Below are positions 56,965 through 64,000 of a stretch of 64,000 bases of DNA, one piece after another; the first letter of the stretch is position 1, and every line of letters begins with the position of its first letter. The DNA comes from Pseudomonadota bacterium. Its GTDB lineage: Bacteria > Pseudomonadota > Gammaproteobacteria > Burkholderiales > Burkholderiaceae_C. The stretch lies in assembly GCA_023387335.1 (NCBI GenBank), contig JAEWIF010000065.1, positions 44,529 through 108,528 on the forward strand. Direction: 5' to 3'. The position numbers and the translations under genes were made by a program. Below the pieces are notes generated by a model. It made no database searches. It was not told where the DNA came from and saw nothing but the letters and a program-made list of their open reading frames with translations.

Positions 56965-57935
56965 TGAACAGGAACAGCTTTCTGCGCGCCGCGGCCGCCG
57001 CGGTCCTGGCCTTCGCGGCCCTGCCGGCGATGGCCGCCTGGCCCGACAAGCCGATCACGCTGATCGTGCCCTACGCGCCGGGCGGCATGGGCACCAGCTT
57101 CGGCAACCTGGTGAGCGAGGCGCTGACGCCCGCGCTCGGCCAGCGCGTGGTCGTCGACTACAAGCCGGGCGCGAACGGCGCGCTGGGCGCGGGCTTCGTG
57201 GCCAAGGCGCCGGCCGACGGCTACACGCTGCTGATGGCGGTCAACAGCACCATGACCATCAATCCCAACCTGTACGCCAAGCTGCCGTTCGATCCGCTGA
57301 AGGACTTCACGCCGGTGTCCATGGTGTTCACCAACGCCAACGTGCTGGTGGTCAACGCCAACAGCCCGGTGAAGTCGGTGCAGGACCTGGTCGCCTATGC
57401 CAGGAAGAACGCGGGCAAGGTGAACTACGGCTCGGCCGGCAACGGCTCCACGCCGCACCTGTCGGGCGAGATGTTCCGCCTGCTCACCGGCGCGCCGGTG
57501 GTGCACGTGCCGTACCGCGGCAGCGGCCCGGCGATCGTCGACCTGCTCGGCGGCCAGCTCGACTTCGCCTTCGTCGACACCTCGGTGCTGACCCACGTGA
57601 AGGCGGGCAAGCTGCGTGCGCTGGCGGTCACCGGCAACAAGCGCCTGGGCGTGGCGCCCGAGCTGCCCACGATGGAAGAGGCCGGCGTCAAGGGCTTCTA
57701 CGTGGACACCTGGTACAGCCTGGTCGCCCCGGCCGGCACGCCGCCCGAGGTGATCAAGCGGCTGAGCGCCGAGGCCGCGAAGATGCTGGCCGACCCGGCG
57801 GTGCGCGAGCGCATGCGCAGCATCGGCGTGGACCCGGCCGAGGAGGCCGGCGCAGAGCACCTGCAGAAGGTGATCCACAGCGATACCGAGCGCTGGAAGA
57901 AATTCCTCTCGACCACCAACATCCGGGTGGACTGA
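56961..57935 (+). CDS. Bug family solute-binding protein (second of two), variant ligand loop
   Basis: A 324-residue exported protein with signal MMNRNSFLRAAAAAVLAFAA to AMAAW and loop WPDKPITLIVPYAPGGMGTS. At the position of the conserved Asp after GG (GGxxD in the other ten Bug proteins, except for shifted spacing) this one has Thr-Ser, so its ligand contact may differ. APADGYTLLMAVNS is normal. The start overlaps the SnoaL-like stop as ATGA; ATG 56964 is an alternative. Confidence 0.92.
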   Translation: MMNRNSFLRAAAAAVLAFAALPAMAAWPDKPITLIVPYAPGGMGTSFGNLVSEALTPALGQRVVVDYKPGANGALGAGFVAKAPADGYTLLMAVNSTMTINPNLYAKLPFDPLKDFTPVSMVFTNANVLVVNANSPVKSVQDLVAYARKNAGKVNYGSAGNGSTPHLSGEMFRLLTGAPVVHVPYRGSGPAIVDLLGGQLDFAFVDTSVLTHVKAGKLRALAVTGNKRLGVAPELPTMEEAGVKGFYVDTWYSLVAPAGTPPEVIKRLSAEAAKMLADPAVRERMRSIGVDPAEEAGAEHLQKVIHSDTERWKKFLSTTNIRVD

Positions 57936-57939
57936 CAAC

Positions 57940-59604
57940 GTGCCCGTCGCCGCTTCCGAACCGAATGCCGTCGGCCCGGACACCTACCCGCTCGGGTCGC
58001 TGACCCTTCCCAACGTGCTGGCGCGGTTCGCGGCCAGCCACCGGGACAAGGTCTATCTCACCGAGATCGCGACCGGCCGCCGCTTCACCTACGGCGAGAT
58101 CGACGCCTGGACCGATCGCATCGCGCGGGCGCTGCACGGCTTCGGCGTGCCGCGCGGCGGCCACACCGGTGTGCTGATGGGCAACTCCGCCGAGCACCTG
58201 GCGCTGTTCTATGCCATCGGCAAGCTGGGCGCCGTGTCGGTTCCGGTGAACACCGCCGCGCGCGGCGAGCTGCTGCGCTACTACCTGGGCCAGTCCGATT
58301 GCGAGACGGTGATCGTCGATGCTTCGCTGGCCGAGCGACTGCAGGAAGTGCTGCCCCAGCTGCCGCTGGTGCGCCGCGTCATCGTGTTCCGCGCGCCGGG
58401 CGAGGAGGGCGGCATCACGGCCACGGGCGACGTCCAGGTCGCCGACTTCCTGGAGCTGGTGGACGCCGCGCCGCCGGGCCGCTTCGAGCCTGCCCAGCCG
58501 GTGAAGGCTTCGGACCTGGTGCTGATCGCCTACACGTCCGGCACCACCGGACCGTCCAAGGGCAGCATGCTCCCGCACGCCGCCGCGCTCACCTACGGCA
58601 CCGGCGCGGCCGAAGCCCAGGGCTATCGCGAGTCGGACGTGTTCTACGTGTGCCTGCCGCTGTTCCACAACAACGCGCTGCTGGCCGCGTCCATCGCCGC
58701 GCTGGTGTGCGGCGCCTCGGTGGCGATGTCGCGGCGCTTCTCGGTCTCGCGCTTCTGGCAGGAGATCCGCGAGTCCAGGGCGACCATCACCAACTTCCTG
58801 GGCGCGATGTCCAGCTTCCTCTGGAGCCAGCCGCCTTCGCCGGCCGACAGCGACCACTGCCTGCGGCTGGTGAGCATGGCGCCGACGCCGAAGTACGCGG
58901 CCGAGTTCGAGCAGCGCTTCGGCCTGAGGGCTATGAACAACTACGGCCTGTCCGACTACGGCATGGGCACCTCGTTCACGCAATGGGACCCGCGCGACAA
59001 GCTCGGTTCCATCGGCCGGCCACGGCGCGGCATCCAGGTTCGCATCGTGGACGACCACGACTTCGAGGTGCCCGACGGCGAGGTCGGCGAGATCGTGCTG
59101 CGCTACGACGAGCCCTGGCGCGGCACGCTGGGCTACTACAAGATGCCCGAGGCCACGCTCGACTCGCGCCGCAACCTGTGGTTCCACACCGGCGACCGGG
59201 GCCTGCGCGACAAGGAGGGCTTCTTCCATTTCGTCGACCGCAAGAAGGACTGCATCCGGCGCCGCGGCGAGAACATCTCGGCGTTCGAGGTGGAGCAGAT
59301 CATCGCGACGCACCCTTCGGTGGCCGGCGCCGCGGTGTTCCCCATCGCCACCGCGCAGAACGACGAGGAGGTCGCCGCCGTCATCGTGGCCAGGCCCGGC
59401 ACGCGCCTCGATGAAGTCGCGCTGGTCGACCACTGCCGCCTGAACATGGCGTACTTCATGGTGCCGCGCTACATCCAGTTCCGCGAATCGCTGCCGACCA
59501 CCATGAGCCAGAAGGTCGCGAAGTTCCGGCTGCGGCAGGAACTCGAGGGCGACCTGTCGCGGGCCTGGGACCGCGAGGCGGCCGGCATCGTGGTGGCGCG
59601 CTGA
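57940..59604 (+). CDS. Acyl-CoA synthetase (AMP-forming, CaiC-like)
   Basis: A 554-residue adenylate-forming ligase. P-loop IAYTSGTTGPSKGSMLPHAA near residue 197, A5 NNYGLSDYGMGTSFTQW, A7/A8 FHTGDRGLRDKEGFFHFVDR with RRRGENISAFEVE, and a C-terminal QKVAKFRLRQEL with the catalytic Lys. GTG at 57940 is four bases after the Bug stop. It would activate the acid brought in by the Bug proteins and is clearly different from the ligase at 36168, so the window encodes two acid-activation routes plus CoA-transferases. Confidence 0.9.
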   Translation: MPVAASEPNAVGPDTYPLGSLTLPNVLARFAASHRDKVYLTEIATGRRFTYGEIDAWTDRIARALHGFGVPRGGHTGVLMGNSAEHLALFYAIGKLGAVSVPVNTAARGELLRYYLGQSDCETVIVDASLAERLQEVLPQLPLVRRVIVFRAPGEEGGITATGDVQVADFLELVDAAPPGRFEPAQPVKASDLVLIAYTSGTTGPSKGSMLPHAAALTYGTGAAEAQGYRESDVFYVCLPLFHNNALLAASIAALVCGASVAMSRRFSVSRFWQEIRESRATITNFLGAMSSFLWSQPPSPADSDHCLRLVSMAPTPKYAAEFEQRFGLRAMNNYGLSDYGMGTSFTQWDPRDKLGSIGRPRRGIQVRIVDDHDFEVPDGEVGEIVLRYDEPWRGTLGYYKMPEATLDSRRNLWFHTGDRGLRDKEGFFHFVDRKKDCIRRRGENISAFEVEQIIATHPSVAGAAVFPIATAQNDEEVAAVIVARPGTRLDEVALVDHCRLNMAYFMVPRYIQFRESLPTTMSQKVAKFRLRQELEGDLSRAWDREAAGIVVAR

Positions 59605-59605
59605 C

Positions 59606-60355
59606 ATGGCGAGGACGCAAGACCCCGGCATCGCCATCGTCACCGGCGCCGCGCGCGGCATCGGGCTGGCGATCGCCACCCGGCTGTCGCAGCTCGGCTA
59701 CCACGTGATCGCGGTCGATCGCGATGCGACGGTGCAGGACGCCGCTCGCGCGTTCGAAGGCGAGGGCCATGTCCTCGATGTCACCGACGAGACCGGCGTC
59801 CAGGCCCTGGTCGCCCGCACGCTGGAGCGGCACGGCCGCATCGACGTGCTGGTGAACAACGCCGGCTGGCATCCGCAGGTGGCGCGCGAGCAGCGCGGCT
59901 TCGAGCGCATCCCCGCCGCGCAGTGGGACGAGGTGCTGCGCGTCAACCTGACCAGCGCCTTCCTGTTCTGCCGCGAAGTCGTGCCGTCGATGAGGGCGCG
60001 CATGCGGGGCCGCATCGTCAACATGAGCTCGCGCGCCGGCCGCATGCAGGTGCCGGGCGCGGGCGCCCACTACGCGGCGGCGAAGGCCGGACTGATCGGC
60101 ATGACGCGAATGCTGGCCTCGGAACTCGCGGCCGACGGCGTCACCGCCAACTGCATCGCGCCCGGCGTGGTGGAGACCCCGCTCACGGTGCAGGGCGACG
60201 AGGAACGGCGCGCCAAGCTCGGCAAGCACGTGCCGGTCGGCCGCGCGGGGCAGGTGGAGGAGATCGCGCACGCGGTCGAGTACCTGGTATCGCCGCGCGC
60301 CGCGTTCGTCACCGGCACGGTGCTGGACGTCAACGGCGGGAGCTTCATGCCATGA
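59606..60355 (+). CDS. SDR family dehydrogenase
   Basis: A 249-residue classical SDR with TGAARGIG, NNAG, Ser in VNMSSRAG and Tyr-Lys in HYAAAKAG. It ends FVTGTVLDVNGGSFMP. It starts one base after the ligase stop. A repeat (R6) lies between it and the next SDR gene. Probable role: oxidation of a hydroxyl group on the CoA ester or ring. Confidence 0.9.
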   Translation: MARTQDPGIAIVTGAARGIGLAIATRLSQLGYHVIAVDRDATVQDAARAFEGEGHVLDVTDETGVQALVARTLERHGRIDVLVNNAGWHPQVAREQRGFERIPAAQWDEVLRVNLTSAFLFCREVVPSMRARMRGRIVNMSSRAGRMQVPGAGAHYAAAKAGLIGMTRMLASELAADGVTANCIAPGVVETPLTVQGDEERRAKLGKHVPVGRAGQVEEIAHAVEYLVSPRAAFVTGTVLDVNGGSFMP

Positions 60356-60383
60356 GGATCAGCCTCCTGCTGAGCACCCAGCC

Positions 60384-60442
60384 CGTCATTTCCGCGAAGG
60401 CGGGAATACAGTGCGTCCGCTTTCGCCTTCGCGGGGATGACG
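60384..60442. repeat. Dispersed hairpin repeat, short copy R6 inside an operon
   Basis: A 59-base version (ends CGTCATTTCCGCGAAGGCGG and CCTTCGCGGGGATGACG) lacking the middle part. Unlike the others it lies between two genes on the same strand. Confidence 0.85.
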
Positions 60443-60455
60443 GAGAGGCCGCCCG

Positions 60456-61265
60456 ATGACCCACCCCCTCGAAGGCCAGGTCGCCATCGTCACCGGCGCC
60501 GCGCGCGGCCTGGGCCGGGCCTACGCGCTGCGGCTCGCGAAGCTGGGCGCCGACGTGGTGATCTCGGACATCGACCTGAACTCGGCACGCGAGTTCGGTG
60601 AACGACTCGAAGCCGAGACGGTGATGGACGAGGTGCGCGCCCTCGGCCGCCGCAGCCTCGGCGTGCAGGGCGACCTGCGCCACCGCGCCGCCGCCGACGA
60701 TCTGGTCGCGCGCACGCTGGCCGGGTTCGGCCGCATCGACATCCTGGTCAACAACGCCGGCGGCGCCTTCGCCCCCGTCGAACGCAGCAGCGCGTCGCAA
60801 ACGCCCGACGAGGACACCGACGCCATGCTGGACGTCAACTACCGCAGCATGCTGCACTGCTGCCAGGCGGCCATGCCGGCGCTGCGCGAGCGCGGCGGCG
60901 CCATCGTCAACATCAGCACCATGGCGGCGCTCGACCCTTCGCGCAGCCGCGGCCGCATGACGGCCTATGCGGTCGCCAAGAGCGCCGTGATCCAGTACAC
61001 GCGCTACCTGGCCTACGAGGCCGGACCCGAGGGGATCCGCGTCAACTGCATCGCGCCGGGCACCATGCTCACGCCGCGCATCCAGGCCCAGGCCGCGGCG
61101 CGCGGCATGCAGAGCGACAAGGAAATGCAGCGCATCCCGCTGCGCCGCTACGGCGTGGCCGAGGACTGCGCCAACGTGCTGGAGTTCCTGGTCACGCCGC
61201 TGTCGTCCTATGTCACCGGGCAATGCCTGTCGGTCTGCGGCGGGCAGGTGCTCACACCGTCCTGA
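60456..61265 (+). CDS. SDR family dehydrogenase (HSD17B4-like)
   Basis: A 269-residue classical SDR: TGAARGLGRAYALRLAKLGA, NNAGG, VNISTMAAL and AYAVAKSAV with catalytic Tyr and Lys. The longer insert after the first helix (AREFGERLEAETVMDEVRAL) recalls multifunctional-protein-2 type 3-hydroxyacyl-CoA dehydrogenases. Together with MaoC and thiolase-like genes it would complete a beta-oxidation or retro-aldol cycle. It starts 13 bases after repeat R6. Confidence 0.88.
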   Translation: MTHPLEGQVAIVTGAARGLGRAYALRLAKLGADVVISDIDLNSAREFGERLEAETVMDEVRALGRRSLGVQGDLRHRAAADDLVARTLAGFGRIDILVNNAGGAFAPVERSSASQTPDEDTDAMLDVNYRSMLHCCQAAMPALRERGGAIVNISTMAALDPSRSRGRMTAYAVAKSAVIQYTRYLAYEAGPEGIRVNCIAPGTMLTPRIQAQAAARGMQSDKEMQRIPLRRYGVAEDCANVLEFLVTPLSSYVTGQCLSVCGGQVLTPS

Positions 61266-61278
61266 TGAGGAGTCGAGC

Positions 61279-62460
61279 TTGAGCGAAAGAACCCTGCGCG
61301 GCCGCGTGGCCATCGTCGGCATCGGCGAGACCGCGTACTACCGGCACGGCCAGTCGCCGGACGCCGAATTCAAGCTGGCGCTGAAGGCCATCCTGGCGGC
61401 TTGCGGCGATGCCGGCATCGACCCGCGCGAGATCGACGGCTTCGCCTCGTACAGCAACGACCGCACCGATCCCTCGCGCCTGGCCGCGGCGCTCGGCACG
61501 AAGCAGCTGCGCTCCACCACCATGCAGTGGGGCGGAGGCGGCGGCGGCAACTGCGCGGCCGTGGCCAACGGTGCGGCGGCCGTGGCCTCGGGCCTGGCCG
61601 ATTGCGTGATCGCCTTCCGCGCGCTGGCGCAAGGGCAGTTCGGCCGCTTCGGCCAGTCGCCCACCGCCGCCACCATCTCCGGCGACATGGCCTGGCAGGC
61701 GCCCTACGGCGTGCTGTCGCCGGGCCAGAAATTCGCGATGAAGGCGCGCCGCTTCATGCACGACCACGGCGTGAAGCAGGAAGCGCTGCGCGCCATCGCG
61801 ATGGCTTCGTACGAACACGCGCAACGCAACCCGCGCGCGGTGATGCACGGCAAGCCGCTCACCGAATCGAAGTACGACGACTCGCGCTGGATCGTCGAGC
61901 CCTTCCACCTGTTCGACTGCTGCATGGAGAACGACGGCGCCGCGGCCGTGCTCATGGTGCCGGCCGAGCGGGCCAAGGACTTCCCGAACCGGCCGGTGTA
62001 CATCGTCGGCGCGGCCATGGGCTCGGATTCGCGTGCCGGCGCCGTGCCGCACAACGCGCCGCGCTACGCCAGCTCCAGCTTCACCACCGTCGCGCCCGCC
62101 ATGTACCGCATGGCCGGCGTGGCCGCGAAAGACATCGGCGTGGTCCAGAGCTACGAGAACTTCACCGGCGGCGTGCTGATGGCGCTGGCCGAGCACGGCT
62201 TCTTCCATCCGGACGAGGCCAACGATTTTCTGCAGCTGCCCAACCTGCTGGCGCCCAAAGGCCGCCTGCCGCTCAACACCAGCGGCGGCAACCTGGCCGA
62301 GTGCTACATGCACGGCTTCGAGCTGGTGCTGGAAGCGGTGCGGCAGGTGCGTGGCACCTCCACCGCGCAGGCGCCGCGAAACGACCTGGCCCTGGTGATC
62401 GGCGGCCCGATGGTCACGCCCGTCAGCAACCTTCTGCTCGGATCGGAGGCCGTGCTGTGA
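61279..62460 (+). CDS. Thiolase-like protein (Ltp aldolase type), copy 3, TTG start
   Basis: A 393-residue thiolase-superfamily protein. The classical nucleophile site reads TTMQWGGGGGGNCAAVANGA, with no Cys in the CSG position. The C-terminal block is GRLPLNTSGGNLAECYMHGF. The start is TTG at 61279, supported by AGGAG six bases upstream; the ATG at 61210 would lie inside the SDR gene. Its stop overlaps the DUF35 start as GTGA. Third of three such pairs in the window, and like them probably a retro-aldolase. Confidence 0.87.
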   Translation: MSERTLRGRVAIVGIGETAYYRHGQSPDAEFKLALKAILAACGDAGIDPREIDGFASYSNDRTDPSRLAAALGTKQLRSTTMQWGGGGGGNCAAVANGAAAVASGLADCVIAFRALAQGQFGRFGQSPTAATISGDMAWQAPYGVLSPGQKFAMKARRFMHDHGVKQEALRAIAMASYEHAQRNPRAVMHGKPLTESKYDDSRWIVEPFHLFDCCMENDGAAAVLMVPAERAKDFPNRPVYIVGAAMGSDSRAGAVPHNAPRYASSSFTTVAPAMYRMAGVAAKDIGVVQSYENFTGGVLMALAEHGFFHPDEANDFLQLPNLLAPKGRLPLNTSGGNLAECYMHGFELVLEAVRQVRGTSTAQAPRNDLALVIGGPMVTPVSNLLLGSEAVL

Positions 62461-62903
62461 ACGAAACCCAGACCTACCTGCCCGCCGGCCTGCCGATCCC
62501 GGTGCCCGAGCCGGACGGCCTGTCCGCGCCGTACTGGAGCGGGCTGCGAGAGAACCGCCTGCTGGTGCAGCGCTGCGGCGGCTGCGGCGGCTGGCAGTTC
62601 GGCCCGGAGTGGATCTGCCACCGCTGCCACCGCTTCGATCCCGAGTGGGTCGAGGTCGCGCCGCGCGGCCGCATCCACAGCTGGGAGCGCGTGTGGCATC
62701 CGGTGCACGCCTGCCTGAAGGACCACGGGCCCTACCTGGTCGTGGTGGTCGAACTGCCGCACGCAGGCAACGTCCGCATGCTGGGCAACCTGCTGGGCGA
62801 TCCGCGCCAGGAGGTGGTGATCGGCGCCGAGGTCGAGGGCGTGTTCGAGCATCATGCGCAGGCGGATCCGCCGTATTCCTTGATGCAGTGGCGTCCCGCC
62901 TGA
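62457..62903 (+). CDS. DUF35 OB-fold protein with zinc ribbon, partner of thiolase-like copy 3
   Basis: A 148-residue protein with ribbon Cys pairs CGGCGGWQFGPEWICHRC near residues 39-56 and an OB fold (GRIHSWERVWHPVHACLKDH, then VVVELPHAGN). GTG 62457 overlaps the thiolase-like stop. Spacing and coupling support a two-protein complex. The end overlaps the start of the MFS gene by 16 bases. Confidence 0.88.
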   Translation: MNETQTYLPAGLPIPVPEPDGLSAPYWSGLRENRLLVQRCGGCGGWQFGPEWICHRCHRFDPEWVEVAPRGRIHSWERVWHPVHACLKDHGPYLVVVVELPHAGNVRMLGNLLGDPRQEVVIGAEVEGVFEHHAQADPPYSLMQWRPA

Positions 62904-64000
62904 CCCTTCCGCCGCTTCCTTTCGCGCTCATCGCCGCGCTCGGCCTGGGCCATGTCGCCTTCGTCGGCAACCGCTTCACCCTGACGCTGCACGCCGTGGC
63001 GCTCGGGGCGTCGCCGCTGCAGATCGGCACCCTCCTGGGCCTGGTGATGGTCGTGCCCATGTTCCTCGCGGTGCACATGGGCCGCTGGTCCGACCGCCTC
63101 GGCTACGCGAGCCTCTCGGCCGCGGGGCTGTCGCTGCTGCTGGCGGGCGGCCTGCTGGTGGGCGCCTGGCCCGCGCTGCCGGCGCTCTACGTCGCCGCCG
63201 TGTGCAGCGGCACCGGCTTCATGCTCAGCCACGTAGCGGTGAACAACGCCATCGGCAAGGCCACGCCGGCCGGCCACATGACGGACGCGTTCTCGGTGAT
63301 GGCGATGGGCTTCTCGATCTCGGGCCTCACGGGGCCGCTGGTCGCCGGCGTGGTGATCGACCATGCGGGGCATCGCTTTTCCTTCCTGCTGCTGTGCCTC
63401 TTCACCGTGGCCAGCCTGCTGCTCATGCGCTGCGCCGCGCGACGCTATCCGCCGGAACCGGCGTCGCGCGCCGAGCAGGCCCGCGCGCGCGTCGCCGACC
63501 TGCTTCGGCACCCGCCGCTGCGCAAGGTGCTGGCGGTGAGCGCGCTGATTTCCATGGGCTGGGACCTGTTCGCCTTCCTCGCGCCGCTGCAAGGCGTACG
63601 AGCGGGCCTGAGCGCCACGGCCACCGGCGTGGTGGTCGGCATCTTCGGCGCGGGCACTTTCGCGATCCGCCTGATGCTGCCCTGGGTGGCGCGCCGTTTC
63701 GGTGAATGGGGCGCGATCCGCGGCGCACTTTTCGTGACCTCGCTCGGCTACCTGGCCTTCCCGCTGCTGAACTCGTTCGCGGCGCTGCTGGCGGCGGCGT
63801 TCCTGCTCGGCATGGCGCTGGGCGCCGGCCAGCCGGTGTCGATGTCGCTGCTGCACATGGCCGCGCCCACGGGCCGCGGCGGCGAGGCGGTGGGCGTCCG
63901 CTCGGCCATCACCGCCGCCAGCCAGACGCTCCTGCCGCTGGTGTTCGGCGCGCTCGGCAACGCCGTCGGCCTGGGCGTGGTGTTCTGGGCGGTGGCGGGC
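62888..64000 (+). CDS. MFS transporter, C-terminal end cut by window edge
   Basis: An open frame of 371 codons without a stop. It has about ten to eleven hydrophobic helices, beginning LPFALIAALGLGHVAFVGNR, with the basic loop VHMGRWSDRLGYASL between helices 2 and 3 and RLMLPWVARRFGEWGAIRGA in the second half. GTG 62888 is the first start that gives the complete first helix; it overlaps the DUF35 gene in another frame. Last visible member of the plus operon from operator H. It probably moves the substrate or an efflux product. Confidence 0.8.
   Translation, partial: MASRLTLPPLPFALIAALGLGHVAFVGNRFTLTLHAVALGASPLQIGTLLGLVMVVPMFLAVHMGRWSDRLGYASLSAAGLSLLLAGGLLVGAWPALPALYVAAVCSGTGFMLSHVAVNNAIGKATPAGHMTDAFSVMAMGFSISGLTGPLVAGVVIDHAGHRFSFLLLCLFTVASLLLMRCAARRYPPEPASRAEQARARVADLLRHPPLRKVLAVSALISMGWDLFAFLAPLQGVRAGLSATATGVVVGIFGAGTFAIRLMLPWVARRFGEWGAIRGALFVTSLGYLAFPLLNSFAALLAAAFLLGMALGAGQPVSMSLLHMAAPTGRGGEAVGVRSAITAASQTLLPLVFGALGNAVGLGVVFWAVAG

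Overview
The window is high-GC bacterial DNA with dense, ATGA-coupled operons. It carries many Bug-type periplasmic binding proteins (TctC family) and a dispersed hairpin repeat. Together these suggest a betaproteobacterium of the order Burkholderiales (Comamonadaceae-like, for example Ramlibacter or Variovorax relatives). This placement is inferred from gene content, not from a marker gene. No rRNA, tRNA, phage, transposase or CRISPR array was seen. Almost every gene belongs to catabolism of CoA-activated organic acids: CoA ligases and CoA-transferases, acyl-CoA dehydrogenases, enoyl-CoA hydratases, MaoC hydratase, SDRs and thiolase-like proteins, with uptake proteins and regulators.

Layout. 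(1) 1-6762: a minus operon (Bug, flavin monooxygenase, Bug, TPP-dependent decarboxylase-like enzyme, aldehyde dehydrogenase cut by the window edge) diverges from a LysR gene. (2) 6763-10153: a MarR-like gene remnant, Bug plus CocE-type hydrolase, and a divergent MarR. (3) 10164-16975: a Rieske oxygenase, its reductase, a GntR and an unusual SDR on the minus strand; opposite, a Bug, a progesterone-5-beta-reductase-like (PRISE) enzyme and a TIM-barrel protein. (4) 17007-22001: thiolase-like/DUF35/enoyl-CoA hydratase diverging from SDR/enoyl-CoA hydratase/MaoC. (5) 22095-29825: a solo Bug diverging from a kinase-like APH protein, quinone oxidoreductase, acyl-CoA dehydrogenase, DUF7064-like protein, MFS and CoA-transferase. 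(6) 29931-40844: a ten-gene minus operon (two acyl-CoA dehydrogenases, CoA ligase, enoyl-CoA hydratase, Bug, nitronate monooxygenase-like, APH kinase, DUF6285, aldo/keto reductase, Bug) diverging from a second GntR. (7) 41368-47979: MFS and quinone oxidoreductase diverging from EthD-like, HIBADH-like and ketosteroid-dehydrogenase-like genes, then a solo Bug. (8) 48075-64000: two CoA-transferase operons, then a long plus operon of nitroreductase, two thiolase-like/DUF35 pairs, two Bugs, SnoaL-like, CoA ligase, two SDRs and a truncated MFS gene.

The most striking feature is regulatory. All eight divergent promoter regions between 13.9 and 53.1 kb carry one palindrome, approximately ATTGGT-N3-ACCAAT. 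Its GT-N3-AC core is that of FadR-type GntR operators. Two FadR/FCD GntR genes lie in the same block, one directly beside a copy. In several regions the palindrome overlaps or sits between good sigma70-like -35/-10 boxes. This makes the block look like a single locally controlled catabolic regulon of about 40 kb, which I believe is the system of interest. Within it are two APH-type kinase genes (one next to a DUF6285 gene, as in the Pseudomonas putida levulinate pathway) and three thiolase-like/DUF35 pairs without a recognisable catalytic cysteine (retro-aldolase-like). There are also eight of the window's eleven Bug proteins, with no TctA/TctB permease.

Dispersed repeats (about 60-90 bp, ends CGTCATTCCCGC and GCGGGGATGACG) sit at five of the convergent gene ends and once inside an operon. 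One copy is expanded to 518 bp by a nested inverted repeat, and one supplies the C-terminal tail of an enoyl-CoA hydratase. The natural substrate cannot be read from the sequence. The enzyme mix would suit an alicyclic, terpenoid, steroid-like or aryl-alkyl carboxylic acid.
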